From contig NZ_FCOJ02000011.1 in NCBI RefSeq assembly GCF_001545035.1, forward strand, positions 1 to 64,000: a stretch of DNA of 64,000 bases, written 5' to 3'. The DNA is from Caballeronia glebae (GTDB lineage Bacteria; Pseudomonadota; Gammaproteobacteria; Burkholderiales; Burkholderiaceae). Of this stretch, positions 53,446-62,990 are shown piece after piece. Positions within the stretch are counted from its first letter, which is position 1, and every line of letters begins with the position of its first letter. The position numbers and the translations under genes were made by a program. Under the pieces are notes generated by a model, which saw only the letters and a list, made by a program, of their open reading frames with translations, had not been told where the DNA came from and made no database searches.

Positions 53446-54212
53446 GTCTGCAACACTCCGGAATCGGTTTGATGAGTGGCGACGGCGGCGGCGGCCGACG
53501 CGAGCCGCACGATGCGGGTCGCGACACGTTCGCGCGTGTCTTCGTCGTGGAAGATGCCGACGATCGCCGCGCCCTTCTCGCCCGCCTCGACGATCAGGTC
53601 GGCGACCACGTCGCGATTTTCGGCATCGAGCGACGCGGTGGGTTCGTCGAGCAGCAACAACGGATGCGCCGCGATCAACCCGCGCGCGATATTCACGCGT
53701 TGCTGCTCGCCGCCCGAGAACGTCGCGGGCGCGAGCGTCCAGAGACGCCGCGGCACGTTGAGGCGTTCGAGCAAAGCGCTCGCGCGTGCGTGCGCTTCGT
53801 TTTCATCGACGCCGCGCGACACGAGCGGCTCCGCCACGAGATCGAGCGACGACACGCGCGGAATCGCGCGCAGGAACTGGCTCACGTAGCCCATCGTCGT
53901 GTTGCGCAGGCGGATGATCTCGTGCGGCGCGGCGTCGGTCAGCATCGTATGACGCGACGGCTTGCTGTCGTCGCGAATCGCGATGCTGCCGCGCGTCGCG
54001 AGATAGTTGCCGTACATGCAGCGCAGAAACGTGCTCTTGCCCGCGCCCGACGCGCCCGCGAGCACAACGCATTCGCCGCGCTCGACATCGAGCGATACGC
54101 CCGAAAGCGCGGCGATACGCGCGCCGCCCTGCTGATGCAGCGTGAAAGTTTTCTCGATGCCGCGCGCGCGCAACATCAGCTTGTCGTTCGTGACAAAGCA
54201 ATCGTGGGTCAT
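53439..54212 (-). CDS. phnL: PhnL, C-P lyase complex ABC-type ATPase
   Basis: Protein of about 257 residues with Walker A GASGAGKST, signature FSGGEQQRVNIA, Walker B LLLLDEPTASLD and the H-loop FHDED. PhnL works with PhnGHI in transferring methylphosphonate to ATP; it is a soluble ABC protein, not a transporter part. ATG 54212 has GAGG 8 bases upstream, overlapping the phnK stop region. Confidence 0.93.
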   Translation of the reverse strand: MTHDCFVTNDKLMLRARGIEKTFTLHQQGGARIAALSGVSLDVERGECVVLAGASGAGKSTFLRCMYGNYLATRGSIAIRDDSKPSRHTMLTDAAPHEIIRLRNTTMGYVSQFLRAIPRVSSLDLVAEPLVSRGVDENEAHARASALLERLNVPRRLWTLAPATFSGGEQQRVNIARGLIAAHPLLLLDEPTASLDAENRDVVADLIVEAGEKGAAIVGIFHDEDTRERVATRIVRLASAAAAVATHQTDSGVLQTC

Positions 54213-54222
54213 CAGTCGCACC

Positions 54223-54993
54223 TCAAACGGGCAGCACGGACGCGACGAGCGTCTGCGTATAAGGATGTTGCGGATCGTCGAGCACCTGATCCGTCAGGCC
54301 GCTTTCGACCACGCGCCCGTCCTTCATCACCATCAGCCGATGTGCGAGCAGCCGCGCGACGCCAATGTCGTGCGTGACGATCACCGCCGCGAGATGCAGC
54401 TTGCTCGTGAGCGTGCGCAGCAGGTCGAGCAGACGCGCCTGCACGGAGACATCGAGGCCGGCGGTGGGTTCGTCCATGAACACGAGGCGCGGCCCCGTCA
54501 CCAGATTACGCGCGATCTGCAGACGCTGTTGCATGCCGCCCGAAAACGCGGCGGGCAATTCGTCGATGCGCGCGGCATCCAGTTCGACGCGGCTCATCCA
54601 GTCGGCGGCCGTTTCGCGCAGACGGCCATAGTGACGCGCGCCGATCGCCATGAGCGGTTCGCCGATGTTCGCGCCCGCCGATACGTTGCGGCGCAGGCCA
54701 TCGCGCGCGTTCTGATGCACGAAGCCCCATTCGGTGCGCGACAGTAGACGTTTGCGCGGCTCGGCGAGCGTCAGAAGATCGAGCGCTTCGCCTTCGCGCG
54801 TCGTGTACGTGAGCGCGCCGCCGTCCACTTCGCCGCGCAACGCGAGCGCGTTCAGCAACGTGGACTTGCCCGATCCCGATTCCCCGACGATGCACAGCAC
54901 TTCGCCAGGATGAACATCGAGATCGACATCGACGCAACCGCCGCGTCCGTCATAGCGCTTCGTGAGGCGCGTCGCTTTCAGCAGTGCGTTCAT
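54223..54993 (-). CDS. phnK: PhnK, C-P lyase complex ABC-type ATPase
   Basis: Protein of 256 residues: Walker A GESGSGKST, signature FSGGMQQRLQIA, Walker B LVFMDEPTAGLDV, and VTHDIGVAR. In the C-P lyase core, PhnK binds PhnJ and uses ATP to open the complex. RLLSRTEWGFVHQNARDGLR is a segment typical of PhnK. Overlaps phnJ as ATGA. Confidence 0.94.
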   Translation of the reverse strand: MNALLKATRLTKRYDGRGGCVDVDLDVHPGEVLCIVGESGSGKSTLLNALALRGEVDGGALTYTTREGEALDLLTLAEPRKRLLSRTEWGFVHQNARDGLRRNVSAGANIGEPLMAIGARHYGRLRETAADWMSRVELDAARIDELPAAFSGGMQQRLQIARNLVTGPRLVFMDEPTAGLDVSVQARLLDLLRTLTSKLHLAAVIVTHDIGVARLLAHRLMVMKDGRVVESGLTDQVLDDPQHPYTQTLVASVLPV

Positions 54994-55844
54994 TGCGCCA
55001 CCTCTTCGTCGTCGCGACGGCTATGGCAGTAATCGCTGTCGGAGCAGACGAACATGCGCGTGCCTTCATCGTCGACGATCATCTCGTCGAGAAAGCTTTC
55101 GCGCGATTCGCACAGCGCGCATGCATGCTCCCACTTCTGCACGCTGAACGGATGATCCTCGAAATCGAGGCTCTTCACTTTCGTATAAGGCGGAATGGCG
55201 TAGATGCGCCGTTCGCGACCCGCGCCGAAGAGCTGCAATGCGGGATTCATGTGCATCTTCGGATTGTCGAACTTCGGGATCGGCGAGGGCGACGTGAGGT
55301 AGCGATCGTTCACGAGCACCGGATAATCGTAGGTCGTCGCGATGCTGCCGTGCTGCACGATATCCTCATAATATTTCACGTTGATGAGGCCGTAGTCCGC
55401 GAGCGCGTGGAGCTTCCTGCACTCCGTGACGCGCGGTTCGAGGCGAAACAGCGGCTCGGGCATCGGCACCTGATAGACGATGATCTGCCTGTCCGTGAGC
55501 GGCGTCTCGGGAATGCGGTGACGCGTCTGCACGATGCTCGCATCGGCGGTGCGCGTGGTGGTCGCGACGCCCGCCGTGCGCGCGAAGAAGCGGCGGATGT
55601 TCACCGCGTTCGTGGTCTCGTCGGAACCTTGATCGATGACCTTCAGCGTATCGCTCTTCCCGATGATCGCCGATGTCACCTGCAAGCCGCCCGTGCCCCA
55701 TCCATACGGCAACGGCATTTCGCGCGACGCGAACGGCACCTGATAACCCGGCACCGCGACCGCCTTGAGCAACGCGCGGCGAATCATGCGCTTGGTCTGC
55801 TCGTCGAGATACGCGAAGTTATAGCCTTCGGTGAGTGCGCTCAT
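54990..55844 (-). CDS. phnJ: PhnJ, radical-SAM carbon-phosphorus lyase
   Basis: The C-P bond-cleaving subunit, 284 residues. All four functional cysteines are present: Cys242 and Cys245 (CALC) and Cys267 (FVC) hold the 4Fe-4S cluster, and Cys273 (SDSDYC) is the thiyl-radical residue, one position later than in E. coli. It converts ribose 1-methylphosphonate 5-phosphate to methane (or the alkane) and the 1,2-cyclic phosphate. Expected to be oxygen-sensitive. Confidence 0.97.
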   Translation of the reverse strand: MSALTEGYNFAYLDEQTKRMIRRALLKAVAVPGYQVPFASREMPLPYGWGTGGLQVTSAIIGKSDTLKVIDQGSDETTNAVNIRRFFARTAGVATTTRTADASIVQTRHRIPETPLTDRQIIVYQVPMPEPLFRLEPRVTECRKLHALADYGLINVKYYEDIVQHGSIATTYDYPVLVNDRYLTSPSPIPKFDNPKMHMNPALQLFGAGRERRIYAIPPYTKVKSLDFEDHPFSVQKWEHACALCESRESFLDEMIVDDEGTRMFVCSDSDYCHSRRDDEEVAQ

Positions 55845-56941
55845 GTCGCATTCTCCTTGTTGCCGTCCGAGCCATGCGCGGCGCGCAAACGACGCAGCAA
55901 TTCAAGCTCGGATTGAAAATCGACGTAGTGCGGCAGCTTCAGGTGCTGCACGAAACCGGACGCTTCCACGTTATCGCTGTGATACAGCACGAACTCGGGG
56001 TCTTGCGTTGGCGAGCCGACGGATTCGCCGAGTTCTTGCGCGCGCAATGCGCGATCCACCAGCGCCATGGCCATCGCCTTGCGCTCGGAATGGCCGAATG
56101 CGAGGCCATAGCCTTGCGTGAACGTTGGCGGCACGTCGCCACTACCCGCGAACTGGTTGATCATCTGACACTCGGTAATGTCGATAGTCCCGATCTCGAC
56201 GGCGAAGCCCAATTCATCGACGACCATTTCCACCGCCACTTCGCCGTGACGGATCTCGCCCGCGAACGGATGGCTGTGCGCATAGCCACGCTGCGTCGCA
56301 TAGCCGACGGCGAGCAGAAAGCCTTCGTCGCCGCGCGCGAGGTTTTGCAGGCGCGTCGAGCGATCCACGGGAAACGAGAGCGGCTCGCGCGACAGATCGC
56401 CCGGTTCCGGCGCGTTCTCTCGCGCGCGTTCCTGCTCGATCAGGCCTTCCCTGTCGAGCATGGACAACACGCGCGGCATGGCGCTCTCTTCCGCCGCCTT
56501 CGCCTCGATAGTTGCATCGCTAACTGGTTGGCCTTCGGCGAGCAAGGTGAAGTCGAGCAGGCGTTGCGTGTAGTCGTAGGTGCCGCCCAGCATCTGTCCG
56601 CCGGGAATATCCTTGAAGGCCGCCGAGATGCGGCGTTCGACGCACATCGCTTCCGTATCGATCGGCAGCGTGTAGCCAAAGCGCGGCAATGTCGTTCGAT
56701 ACGCGCGCAACAGGAAAATGGCTTCGACGAGATCGCCCGCCGCCTGCTTGATCGCGAGCGCGGCGAGGTCTTCGTCGTAGACGGAGCCTTCGGTCATCAC
56801 GCGCGCGACGGCAAGGCGCATCTGCTCGCGAATCTGCGCAACGGACAACTCGGGCACGCGGACATCGCCGCGACGCTTTTTCGCGAGCACGTCCCATGAA
56901 CGTTCGATGGCGCGTTCGCCACCTTTGACCGCGACGTACAT
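55841..56941 (-). CDS. phnI: PhnI, C-P lyase core nucleosidase subunit
   Basis: Protein of 366 residues, starting MYVAVKGGERAIE, the family's usual N-terminus. PhnI with PhnG, PhnH and PhnL displaces adenine from ATP by the phosphonate. HSHPFAGEIRHGEVAVE and SGFVQHLKLPHYVDFQSELELLRRLR are characteristic. ATG 56941 overlaps the phnH stop (TGATG), with GAGG upstream. Confidence 0.95.
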   Translation of the reverse strand: MYVAVKGGERAIERSWDVLAKKRRGDVRVPELSVAQIREQMRLAVARVMTEGSVYDEDLAALAIKQAAGDLVEAIFLLRAYRTTLPRFGYTLPIDTEAMCVERRISAAFKDIPGGQMLGGTYDYTQRLLDFTLLAEGQPVSDATIEAKAAEESAMPRVLSMLDREGLIEQERARENAPEPGDLSREPLSFPVDRSTRLQNLARGDEGFLLAVGYATQRGYAHSHPFAGEIRHGEVAVEMVVDELGFAVEIGTIDITECQMINQFAGSGDVPPTFTQGYGLAFGHSERKAMAMALVDRALRAQELGESVGSPTQDPEFVLYHSDNVEASGFVQHLKLPHYVDFQSELELLRRLRAAHGSDGNKENAT

Positions 56942-57564
56942 CAGCTCACCTCCACATGCGTCGTGCGCGGCAGGCCGACGAGCGCGCCGCCCGCGACGAA
57001 GTAGCAATCGATGCCGCAAGGAAAGAGCGCGGTGAGCGCCGCGCGCTGCCGCCAGAACTCGCGCGACAGCCCCGCGATGGCGACGCTGCGCGATTGCGCG
57101 ATGCCGGGACCGCGCCATTCGAGCGGCTCGCCTTCGGTCAGCGACGGCACGCGGATGAAGAGCGTCGCGGCATGCTCAGGCGACTCGGGCTCGCCGTGCG
57201 AGAACGCATCGAGCGAAGGCATGTCGCGCGTATCGTCGATATAAGCGAACGCGGCCTCGCGGCGATCGCGCGTAACAGGCGCGCTCGCGTGAAAGCGCAG
57301 CGCGTCGCCGAGCACGTTGTCTTCGCGCTCGATGAAGACCGGCGTCGAATAATCAGTAAGCGCGAGCAGCGACGCGAACGCCGCGAGCGGCACGCGCCCG
57401 GCGAGGCCGTCGCGCATCGCGTGGTTGTCCGGCAGCGCGGCGTCGATCGCGACGATGCTGCCCGGGCGCGACAGCGCATCGAGCAACGCGCGGAACACGC
57501 GCTGCGCGTCGTGCACCGTGTCGTTGAAGCCGGGCACGAGCTTGGTCATGTCGATTCGCATCAT
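56941..57564 (-). CDS. phnH: PhnH, C-P lyase core subunit
   Basis: Protein of 207 residues with the conserved start LVPGFNDTVHDAQRVFRALLDALSRPG. PhnH is a structural subunit of the PhnGHIJ core with no catalytic residues of its own known. Three in-frame ATGs lie near the start (57564, 57561, 57549); the first overlaps the phnG stop. Confidence 0.93.
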   Translation of the reverse strand: MMRIDMTKLVPGFNDTVHDAQRVFRALLDALSRPGSIVAIDAALPDNHAMRDGLAGRVPLAAFASLLALTDYSTPVFIEREDNVLGDALRFHASAPVTRDRREAAFAYIDDTRDMPSLDAFSHGEPESPEHAATLFIRVPSLTEGEPLEWRGPGIAQSRSVAIAGLSREFWRQRAALTALFPCGIDCYFVAGGALVGLPRTTHVEVS

Positions 57565-58049
57565 TCGCCTCTCACCATCGTGAAGAATTCGACCTTCGTC
57601 GCCGCCGCTTCGGCCTCTTTGCGACGCGTTTCATCGGCGATGCGCGCGGCCAGCGGCTCGATGAGCTGTGTCTGCAACGTGTCGGCGAAACGCGGCGTCT
57701 GCAAGAGCGCGTCCGCAAGCGCGGCGAGCGTCGCACGCTCCTTGTCGCGGCCCATGTGCACCGCGACGCCGACGGCCGCGCTGCCGTCACCATCGCCAGT
57801 GCGCAATCGCAGCGTGGCGCGCGTGACGGTCGTTTCGCCGAGATTGAACGCATCGCCCGTGCCGCCGATACGTCCGCGCACCATCGCAAGCCCGATGTCC
57901 GGCGCGCGCAGCCACTCGTAGTCGGGCACCTTCGCGCCTTCGAGCGCCGTGTCCAGTGCGTGTTGCAGCGCGTCGCGCGGCGTGCGGGCGAGCACCGCCA
58001 TCCATTCGCGGCGGCCTCGCGCTGGCCGCGGCTCCGTTGAAGTACTCAT
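57561..58049 (-). CDS. phnG: PhnG, C-P lyase core subunit
   Basis: Protein of about 162 residues. The ARRGRREWMAVLARTPRDAL-type N-terminal segment and the central DIGLAMVRGRIGGTGDAFNLGE are diagnostic for PhnG. It is the first gene of the phnGHIJKLM operon and so defines the promoter to its right. ATG 58049 with GGGA upstream is preferred over ATG 58073. Confidence 0.93.
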   Translation of the reverse strand: MSTSTEPRPARGRREWMAVLARTPRDALQHALDTALEGAKVPDYEWLRAPDIGLAMVRGRIGGTGDAFNLGETTVTRATLRLRTGDGDGSAAVGVAVHMGRDKERATLAALADALLQTPRFADTLQTQLIEPLAARIADETRRKEAEAAATKVEFFTMVRGE

Positions 58050-58109
58050 CGCTTTTCCCAAGTCTTGAAGCATCCGGTCGTCGTCATGCTACTCGTTGTT
58101 TGATCTAGT

Positions 58110-58119
58110 CGTCTAGACG
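58110..58119. promoter_or_regulatory. PhnF operator candidate (phnG/phnF divergent promoter)
   Basis: Perfect palindrome CGTCTAGACG, midway between the divergent phnG and phnF starts. A near-identical element stands upstream of phnC (63017-63026). GntR/HutC-family regulators such as PhnF bind sites centred on TCTAGA or TATAGA-like cores. Confidence 0.65.
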
Positions 58120-58137
58120 TTTGGTCATGTAGTGAGG

Positions 58138-58155
58138 CTTTCACATTTTCATCAC
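58138..58155 (+). promoter_or_regulatory. Possible Pho box upstream of phnF
   Basis: CTTTCAC-ATTT-TCATCAC shows two 7-base units with an 11-base period, the geometry of PhoB sites (consensus CTGTCAT-N4-CTGTCAT). The match of the second unit is weak. Confidence 0.3.
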
Positions 58156-58212
58156 GCTCGGCGAACTACAATCCCGAAGAACGATATTCAAACCGACAGG
58201 AATGACAGCGCA

Positions 58213-58971
58213 ATGACATCCAACGAAAATGCGGCGCCTGGCGTGATCGTCGAGCGCGGCGCGGGGGTCGCGATCTGGCGGCAGATCGAGCAGATTCTCG
58301 CCGCCGAGATCGCCGCGAAGAGCTTCGGCGACGAAGGCCGTCTGCCGAGCGAAGCGGAACTCGCCAGGCGCTTCGACGTAAATCGTCATACGGTACGCCG
58401 CGCGATGCTGCGGCTCGCCGCGACCGGCCTCGTCAGCGTCGAGCAGGGGCGCGGCACGTTCGTGCAGCCCGGCGCAATCGACTATCAGATCGGGCGGCGC
58501 ACGCGCTTCACCGAAAACCTGCGGCGCCAGAAGCATGCATCGGCGGGCGTCGTGCTGAGCTCGGAGCGCGTGAAGGCCGATCCGGCCGTGTCGAAGGCGC
58601 TCGGCGTGCGCGCGGGCACGCTCGTCTATCAGATCGAAACGCGCCATGACTCCGACGGCATTCCGATGACCTATGCGCGCAACTGGTTTCCGGCCGCGCG
58701 CTTTAGCGATCTGCCCGCGGCCATCGAGGCGGCGGGCGGCGTGAGCGCCGCGCTGGAGAAGTTCGGCGTAAAGGATTACACGCGCAAATGGAGCCGGATC
58801 GGCAGCGTGCTGCCTTCGTCGGACGTGGCGCGGCGCTTGCAGATCAATCGTCAACAGCCGGTGCTGTGGGTCGAGAACGTCGACGTCGACGAGAAAGGCG
58901 TGCCGATCAAGTACGGCATCACGCATTTCGCGGCGGACCGCGTGCAATTGATGGTCGAGCACGATCTATGA
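58213..58971 (+). CDS. phnF: PhnF, GntR/HutC-family regulator of phosphonate genes
   Basis: Protein of 252 residues: winged helix (LPSEAELARRFDVNRHTVRRAMLRLAATGLVSVEQGRGTFV region, about 45-100) and a UTRA effector domain (about 105-250, ending YGITHFAADRVQLMVEHDL). Probable repressor of the divergent phnG operon, of its own operon and of phnCDE, through the shared CGTCTAGAYG sites. The ligand is unknown. Overlaps the next gene as ATGA. Confidence 0.93.
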   Translation: MTSNENAAPGVIVERGAGVAIWRQIEQILAAEIAAKSFGDEGRLPSEAELARRFDVNRHTVRRAMLRLAATGLVSVEQGRGTFVQPGAIDYQIGRRTRFTENLRRQKHASAGVVLSSERVKADPAVSKALGVRAGTLVYQIETRHDSDGIPMTYARNWFPAARFSDLPAAIEAAGGVSAALEKFGVKDYTRKWSRIGSVLPSSDVARRLQINRQQPVLWVENVDVDEKGVPIKYGITHFAADRVQLMVEHDL

Positions 58972-59660
58972 GCGCCGCCGTCCATCCGCGCGTGGCGCTC
59001 TACTATGCGCCGCCCGCGTCTTCCGCGTGGTGGCGCGAAGGTTGCGAATGGCTCGGCCGCGATCCCGAAAGCGGACTGGAAATTGCCACGCCCGCGCATG
59101 CCGTGACGCACGCGCCGCGCCGATACGGCTGGCATGCGACGCTCGTCGCGCCGTTCCATATGACCCCGGGCGTCGAACTGGCGGACGTGTTCGCCTGCGC
59201 GCGCGCCTGGGCAAGCTCGGTGTCTCGCTTCGAGACGACCGTCTGCCCCGCGCAAATGGGCCGTTTCGTCGCGCTGCGCCCCGCGACGCAAACCGGCGAC
59301 GCGAATCTTCGCGCACTGGCGGCAAGCGCACTGACGGCGCTCTCGGCGCTGCGCAGAATGCCGTCTCGGGAAAGCATCGAGCGGCGCGTCGTCGACGGCA
59401 TGAGCGCACGTCAAATCGAATTGCTGCGCGAATGGGGCTATCCGTATGTCCTCGACGAATATCGCTTCCATATGACGCTCTCCGATTCGCTCGACGACGC
59501 GAACGCGCGTGCGGCGATCGTGTCGGACTGGAAGGCGCGCATCGACACGCTCGGCCCGTTGCCGGTGCACGGCGCCGCGCTTTTCATCGAACCGCTGCCG
59601 GGCGCGCCGTTCACGCTATGGCGGCGCCTGCCGTTCAACAACGCACAGGATGGGGCATGA
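58968..59660 (+). CDS. DUF1045 two-histidine phosphoesterase of phn operons
   Basis: Protein of 230 residues of the phn-associated DUF1045 family. Two HxT-type motifs are visible, YGWHATLVAPF and YRFHMTLSD, defining the 2H phosphoesterase superfamily, whose members open cyclic or 2',5' phosphodiesters. Starts MSAAVHPRVALYYAPP. Sandwiched between phnF and phnN with 4-base overlaps on both sides. A reasonable inference, given that no phnP gene is present, is that it opens the 1,2-cyclic ribose phosphate formed by C-P lyase. Confidence 0.88.
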   Translation: MSAAVHPRVALYYAPPASSAWWREGCEWLGRDPESGLEIATPAHAVTHAPRRYGWHATLVAPFHMTPGVELADVFACARAWASSVSRFETTVCPAQMGRFVALRPATQTGDANLRALAASALTALSALRRMPSRESIERRVVDGMSARQIELLREWGYPYVLDEYRFHMTLSDSLDDANARAAIVSDWKARIDTLGPLPVHGAALFIEPLPGAPFTLWRRLPFNNAQDGA

Positions 59661-60217
59661 CGGAAGTGGACAGCACGAAACTGATCTACGTGATGGGACC
59701 GTCGGGCGCGGGCAAGGACTCGCTGCTCGGCTTCGCGCGCGAACGCGTTGGCGCACAGGTGATGTTCGCGCATCGCTACATCACGCGCGCGGTCGGTGAC
59801 GGCGAGAATCACATCGCCCTTTCGCATGACGAATTCGCCACGAGGATTTCGTACGGCCTCTTCGCGATGCACTGGGAAAGTCTGGGGCTGCGCTACGGCA
59901 TCGGCATCGAGCTGGATGCATGGCTCGCGCGCGGCATGCCGGTCGTCGTGAACGGCTCGCGTCAACATGCGCAACGCGCGCTCGAACGTTATCCCGACGC
60001 GCGCTTCGTGCATATCGATGCGACGCCTTCGGTGCTGGCCGCCCGCCTCGCGCGTCGTGGACGCGAAGACGCCCGGCAGATCGAAGCACGTCTCGCGCGC
60101 CGTCCAGCGTTCGAATTGCCGTCGCATGCGCACGTCGTGACGATCGACAATTCGGGCATGCTCGCCGACGCCGGCGCGCAACTGCTCAACGCGCTCACGC
60201 TCGCGGAGCGCGCCTGA
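59657..60217 (+). CDS. phnN: PhnN, ribose 1,5-bisphosphate phosphokinase
   Basis: Guanylate-kinase-fold protein of 186 residues: P-loop GPSGAGKDS (residues 14-22), RYITRAVGDGENHIAL, and lid REDARQIEARLAR. It phosphorylates ribose 1,5-bisphosphate to PRPP, the last step of the C-P lyase route. Overlaps the DUF1045 stop as ATGA and is followed by a hairpin. Confidence 0.94.
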   Translation: MTEVDSTKLIYVMGPSGAGKDSLLGFARERVGAQVMFAHRYITRAVGDGENHIALSHDEFATRISYGLFAMHWESLGLRYGIGIELDAWLARGMPVVVNGSRQHAQRALERYPDARFVHIDATPSVLAARLARRGREDARQIEARLARRPAFELPSHAHVVTIDNSGMLADAGAQLLNALTLAERA

Positions 60218-60224
60218 AAACGGC

Positions 60225-60249
60225 GCGGGCGCCCGAATGAGGCGCCCGC
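60225..60249. terminator. Terminator hairpin between phnN and phnE
   Basis: Stem GCGGGCGCC / GGCGCCCGC with a 7-base loop, between convergent phnN and phnE. Flanking A/T runs are short (AAAA on both sides), so strength is uncertain. Confidence 0.65.
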
Positions 60250-60279
60250 CAGCAAAACTTCACGACGTCACGATACAGC

Positions 60280-61098
60280 TCAGATCACGCGCTCGCGCAC
60301 CCAGGCCGACGCGAGATCGATCAGCGAGACGATCGCGATGACAATCAACATCACCGCCGACGTCTGCGCATAATCGAACGAGCGAATCGCTTCGTACAGC
60401 ACGACGCCGATCCCGCCCGCGCCGACCATGCCGACGACCATCGCGGAACGCACGTTCGATTCGAAGCGATACAGCGCGAACGAAATCCATAGCGGCAGCA
60501 CTTGCGGCAGCACGCCGTAGACGATTTCATCCAGACTGCTCGCGCCGGTCGCGCGCACGCCTTCTGCCGGTCTCGCATCGACGGCTTCGACCGCTTCGGC
60601 GAAGAGCTTCGCGAGCACGCCCGTCGTGTGTACCCACAACGCGAGCACGCCGGCGAAAGGCCCGAGGCCGACCGCGACGATGAACAACATCGCGAAGACC
60701 ATCTCGTTGATTGCGCGGCACGCGTCCATCAAACGGCGCACGGGTTGCGATATCCACGCGGGTGCGATGTTCTGCGCCGACAAGAGTCCGCAAGGCACCG
60801 CGCAGATCAGCGCGAGCGCCGTGCCCCACACCGCGACCGCGAGCGTCACGATCATTTCATGCGCATACGTGCGCCATTCCGTGAAGTCGGGCGGAAAGAA
60901 GTCGCGCGCGAACTGGCTCATGTTGCCCGATGCGCCGAACAGATCGAGCGGGCGCATGTCCGCGCTCGTCCATGACAAACCGAGCACCGCGATCAGGACG
61001 ATCCAGCCGAGCATCGACGTCCAGCTGCGTTTTGGCGCGCTCGTTTGCACGGGCCGGACGATGCCGGCCTCGAACGTGGTTACGTCGAGCGGCCTCAT
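60280..61098 (-). CDS. phnE: PhnE, phosphonate ABC transporter permease
   Basis: Protein of 272 residues with about six membrane segments. The EAA-type loop contains [45 protein letters not shown]-like sequence, typical of PhnE. Imports organophosphonates with PhnC and PhnD. Its ATG directly abuts the phnD stop (TAAATG). Confidence 0.94.
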   Translation of the reverse strand: MRPLDVTTFEAGIVRPVQTSAPKRSWTSMLGWIVLIAVLGLSWTSADMRPLDLFGASGNMSQFARDFFPPDFTEWRTYAHEMIVTLAVAVWGTALALICAVPCGLLSAQNIAPAWISQPVRRLMDACRAINEMVFAMLFIVAVGLGPFAGVLALWVHTTGVLAKLFAEAVEAVDARPAEGVRATGASSLDEIVYGVLPQVLPLWISFALYRFESNVRSAMVVGMVGAGGIGVVLYEAIRSFDYAQTSAVMLIVIAIVSLIDLASAWVRERVI

Positions 61099-62070
61099 TT
61101 ACTTCGCAGCCAGCGTGTCGAGCGCGGCGATCTTCTGATCGAGCGCCGCGATCCGAGCCTTCTTGTCGGCGGCGTCGAGATGCGCGTCGTTCTGCACTTG
61201 CTCCTTCTTCTGGAAGAGCGACATCTGACGAATCGGCACGAGTTGCGCGTCCGATGAATCCGCGAAGCCCGAATAGCCCGAGATCGCGGTCATCACGGCC
61301 TGTTCGCGCGGGTCTTTTTCCGCGTAATGGTCGAAGAAGTTGCGCAGTTTGTCCTTCGTCGCTTGCGGCAGATCGCGACGCCACACGAGCGGGTCCGATG
61401 CAATCAACGGCGATTTCCACAGCACGCGCACCTTCGGATACAGCTCCGGATGTTGCGTCCTGATCGTGTCGAGCATGTCGGTGTTGTTGGTCGCGACATC
61501 GATCTTGTCGTTCACGACGGCGAGCATGTTCGCTTCATGGCTCGACGGCAGCACGCTCTTGAACGCGGACTTCGCGTTGATGCCGTTCTTCGCGAACAGA
61601 TAGTAAGAAGGCACGAGCGTGCCCGAAGTCGAGTTCGGATCGCCGAAGCCGAGGTTGACGTCCTTCGTGTTCTTCAGCACCTGATCGAGCGACTTCCACT
61701 TGCTGTTCGCGTTCGTGATGAGCAGCGAGTAGTAGCCCGCTTCGCCGTTCTTGTACTTCACCTTCGCGAAGACTTCGCCATTCGAGCGATCGACCGCTTC
61801 GATCGCCGATGCATTGCCGAAGAAGCCGAGCTGCACCTTGTTGAAGCGCATCGCTTCGATGATGCCCGCGTAGTCGGTCGCGAAATACGCCTTGACGTCG
61901 AGGCCGGTTTGCTTGTTCAGATCGTCGATGAGCGGTTGCCAGCGTTGCTTGAGCGCGGCGGACGAATCCGTCGAGATGATGCCGAAGTTGATCGTCTCGG
62001 CAAGGACGGACTGCGTCAGAAGGCAAGACGCGAGCGCGGCGCCAGCCAGGAAGAAACGGGCTGTTTTCAT
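61099..62070 (-). CDS. phnD: PhnD, periplasmic phosphonate-binding protein
   Basis: Protein of 323 residues with a signal peptide (cleavage after LA, residue 24-25) and a type 2 binding fold: FGIISTDSSAALKQRWQPLI, GFFGNASAIEAVDRS, and FGDPNSTSGTLVPSYYLF, the conserved Ser/Thr cluster that binds the phosphonate group. Lies between phnC (33 bases) and phnE. Confidence 0.95.
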   Translation of the reverse strand: MKTARFFLAGAALASCLLTQSVLAETINFGIISTDSSAALKQRWQPLIDDLNKQTGLDVKAYFATDYAGIIEAMRFNKVQLGFFGNASAIEAVDRSNGEVFAKVKYKNGEAGYYSLLITNANSKWKSLDQVLKNTKDVNLGFGDPNSTSGTLVPSYYLFAKNGINAKSAFKSVLPSSHEANMLAVVNDKIDVATNNTDMLDTIRTQHPELYPKVRVLWKSPLIASDPLVWRRDLPQATKDKLRNFFDHYAEKDPREQAVMTAISGYSGFADSSDAQLVPIRQMSLFQKKEQVQNDAHLDAADKKARIAALDQKIAALDTLAAK

Positions 62071-62103
62071 GTTGTGATCCAGGGGTTGATGTTGGGTCGA
62101 GAT

Positions 62104-62925
62104 TCAGGAAGCGGCGAACGCGGGTTCCTCGTCGTGCGCCTGCGCCCCGTGATGAGTGAGTAGTTCGTCCGCGGACGCGCCGTACAACTTCTGCAGCGCC
62201 GCGGGCGTGAGACGCTCGCTGGCGCCATCGAAAACGACACGGCCATCGCGCAACGCGATCGTGCGCGGGCAGTACTTCATCGCGACATCGATCTGATGCA
62301 GCGACACCACGACAGTCAGCTTGTGCTCGCGATTGAGCGTCTGCATCAGCTCCATCACGCGACGCGCCGATTCGGGATCGAGCGATGCGATCGGCTCATC
62401 GGCGAGCACGATGCGCGCACGCTGCACGAGCGCGCGGGCCAATGCCGCGCGTTGCTGCTGACCGCCCGACAGATCGCTCGCGCGTTCGAAAGCATGTTCG
62501 CCGATGCCCATCGCCGTGAGCGACTCCATCGCGAACGAGCGTTCGCCGCGCGGAAAACGTCCCGTGAGACGACGCCACAGCGACACGCGCGACAACGCGC
62601 CGATGAGCACGTTGGTCAGCACGGAGAGACGCCCGACGAGATTGAACTGCTGAAACACGAACGCGACGTCGCGGCGAATCGAGCGCACTTCGCGCACGAT
62701 CCTGCCGTTCTGCTGAATCGGCCGGCCGAGCAGCGTGACGTGCGACGGCGCGGGGTCGGATGCCGTAAAGCCGGCGATATGCCGCAAGAGCGTCGACTTG
62801 CCCGATCCCGACGCGCCGATGAGCGCGACCATCTCGCCCTCCTCCACGCGCAGGTCGATCGAGTCGAGCGCCTTGCGGCCATTCCTGAACGTCTTGGTGA
62901 GACGCTCGATGCGAATTGCGTCCAT
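62104..62925 (-). CDS. phnC: PhnC, phosphonate ABC transporter ATPase
   Basis: Protein of 273 residues: Walker [11 protein letters not shown]-loop [23 protein letters not shown] (characteristic of PhnC), signature [12 protein letters not shown], Walker [15 protein letters not shown]-loop [15 protein letters not shown] 62925 with GAGGGA 4 bases upstream. First gene of phnCDE, behind a PhnF-like site and a possible Pho box. Confidence 0.95.
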   Translation of the reverse strand: MDAIRIERLTKTFRNGRKALDSIDLRVEEGEMVALIGASGSGKSTLLRHIAGFTASDPAPSHVTLLGRPIQQNGRIVREVRSIRRDVAFVFQQFNLVGRLSVLTNVLIGALSRVSLWRRLTGRFPRGERSFAMESLTAMGIGEHAFERASDLSGGQQQRAALARALVQRARIVLADEPIASLDPESARRVMELMQTLNREHKLTVVVSLHQIDVAMKYCPRTIALRDGRVVFDGASERLTPAALQKLYGASADELLTHHGAQAHDEEPAFAAS

Positions 62926-62990
62926 AGCTTCCCTCGATGAGCGCGCTTGAACGGCGCGCTGAAACGTTCGGGAGATTCTAGGAAGCCAAC

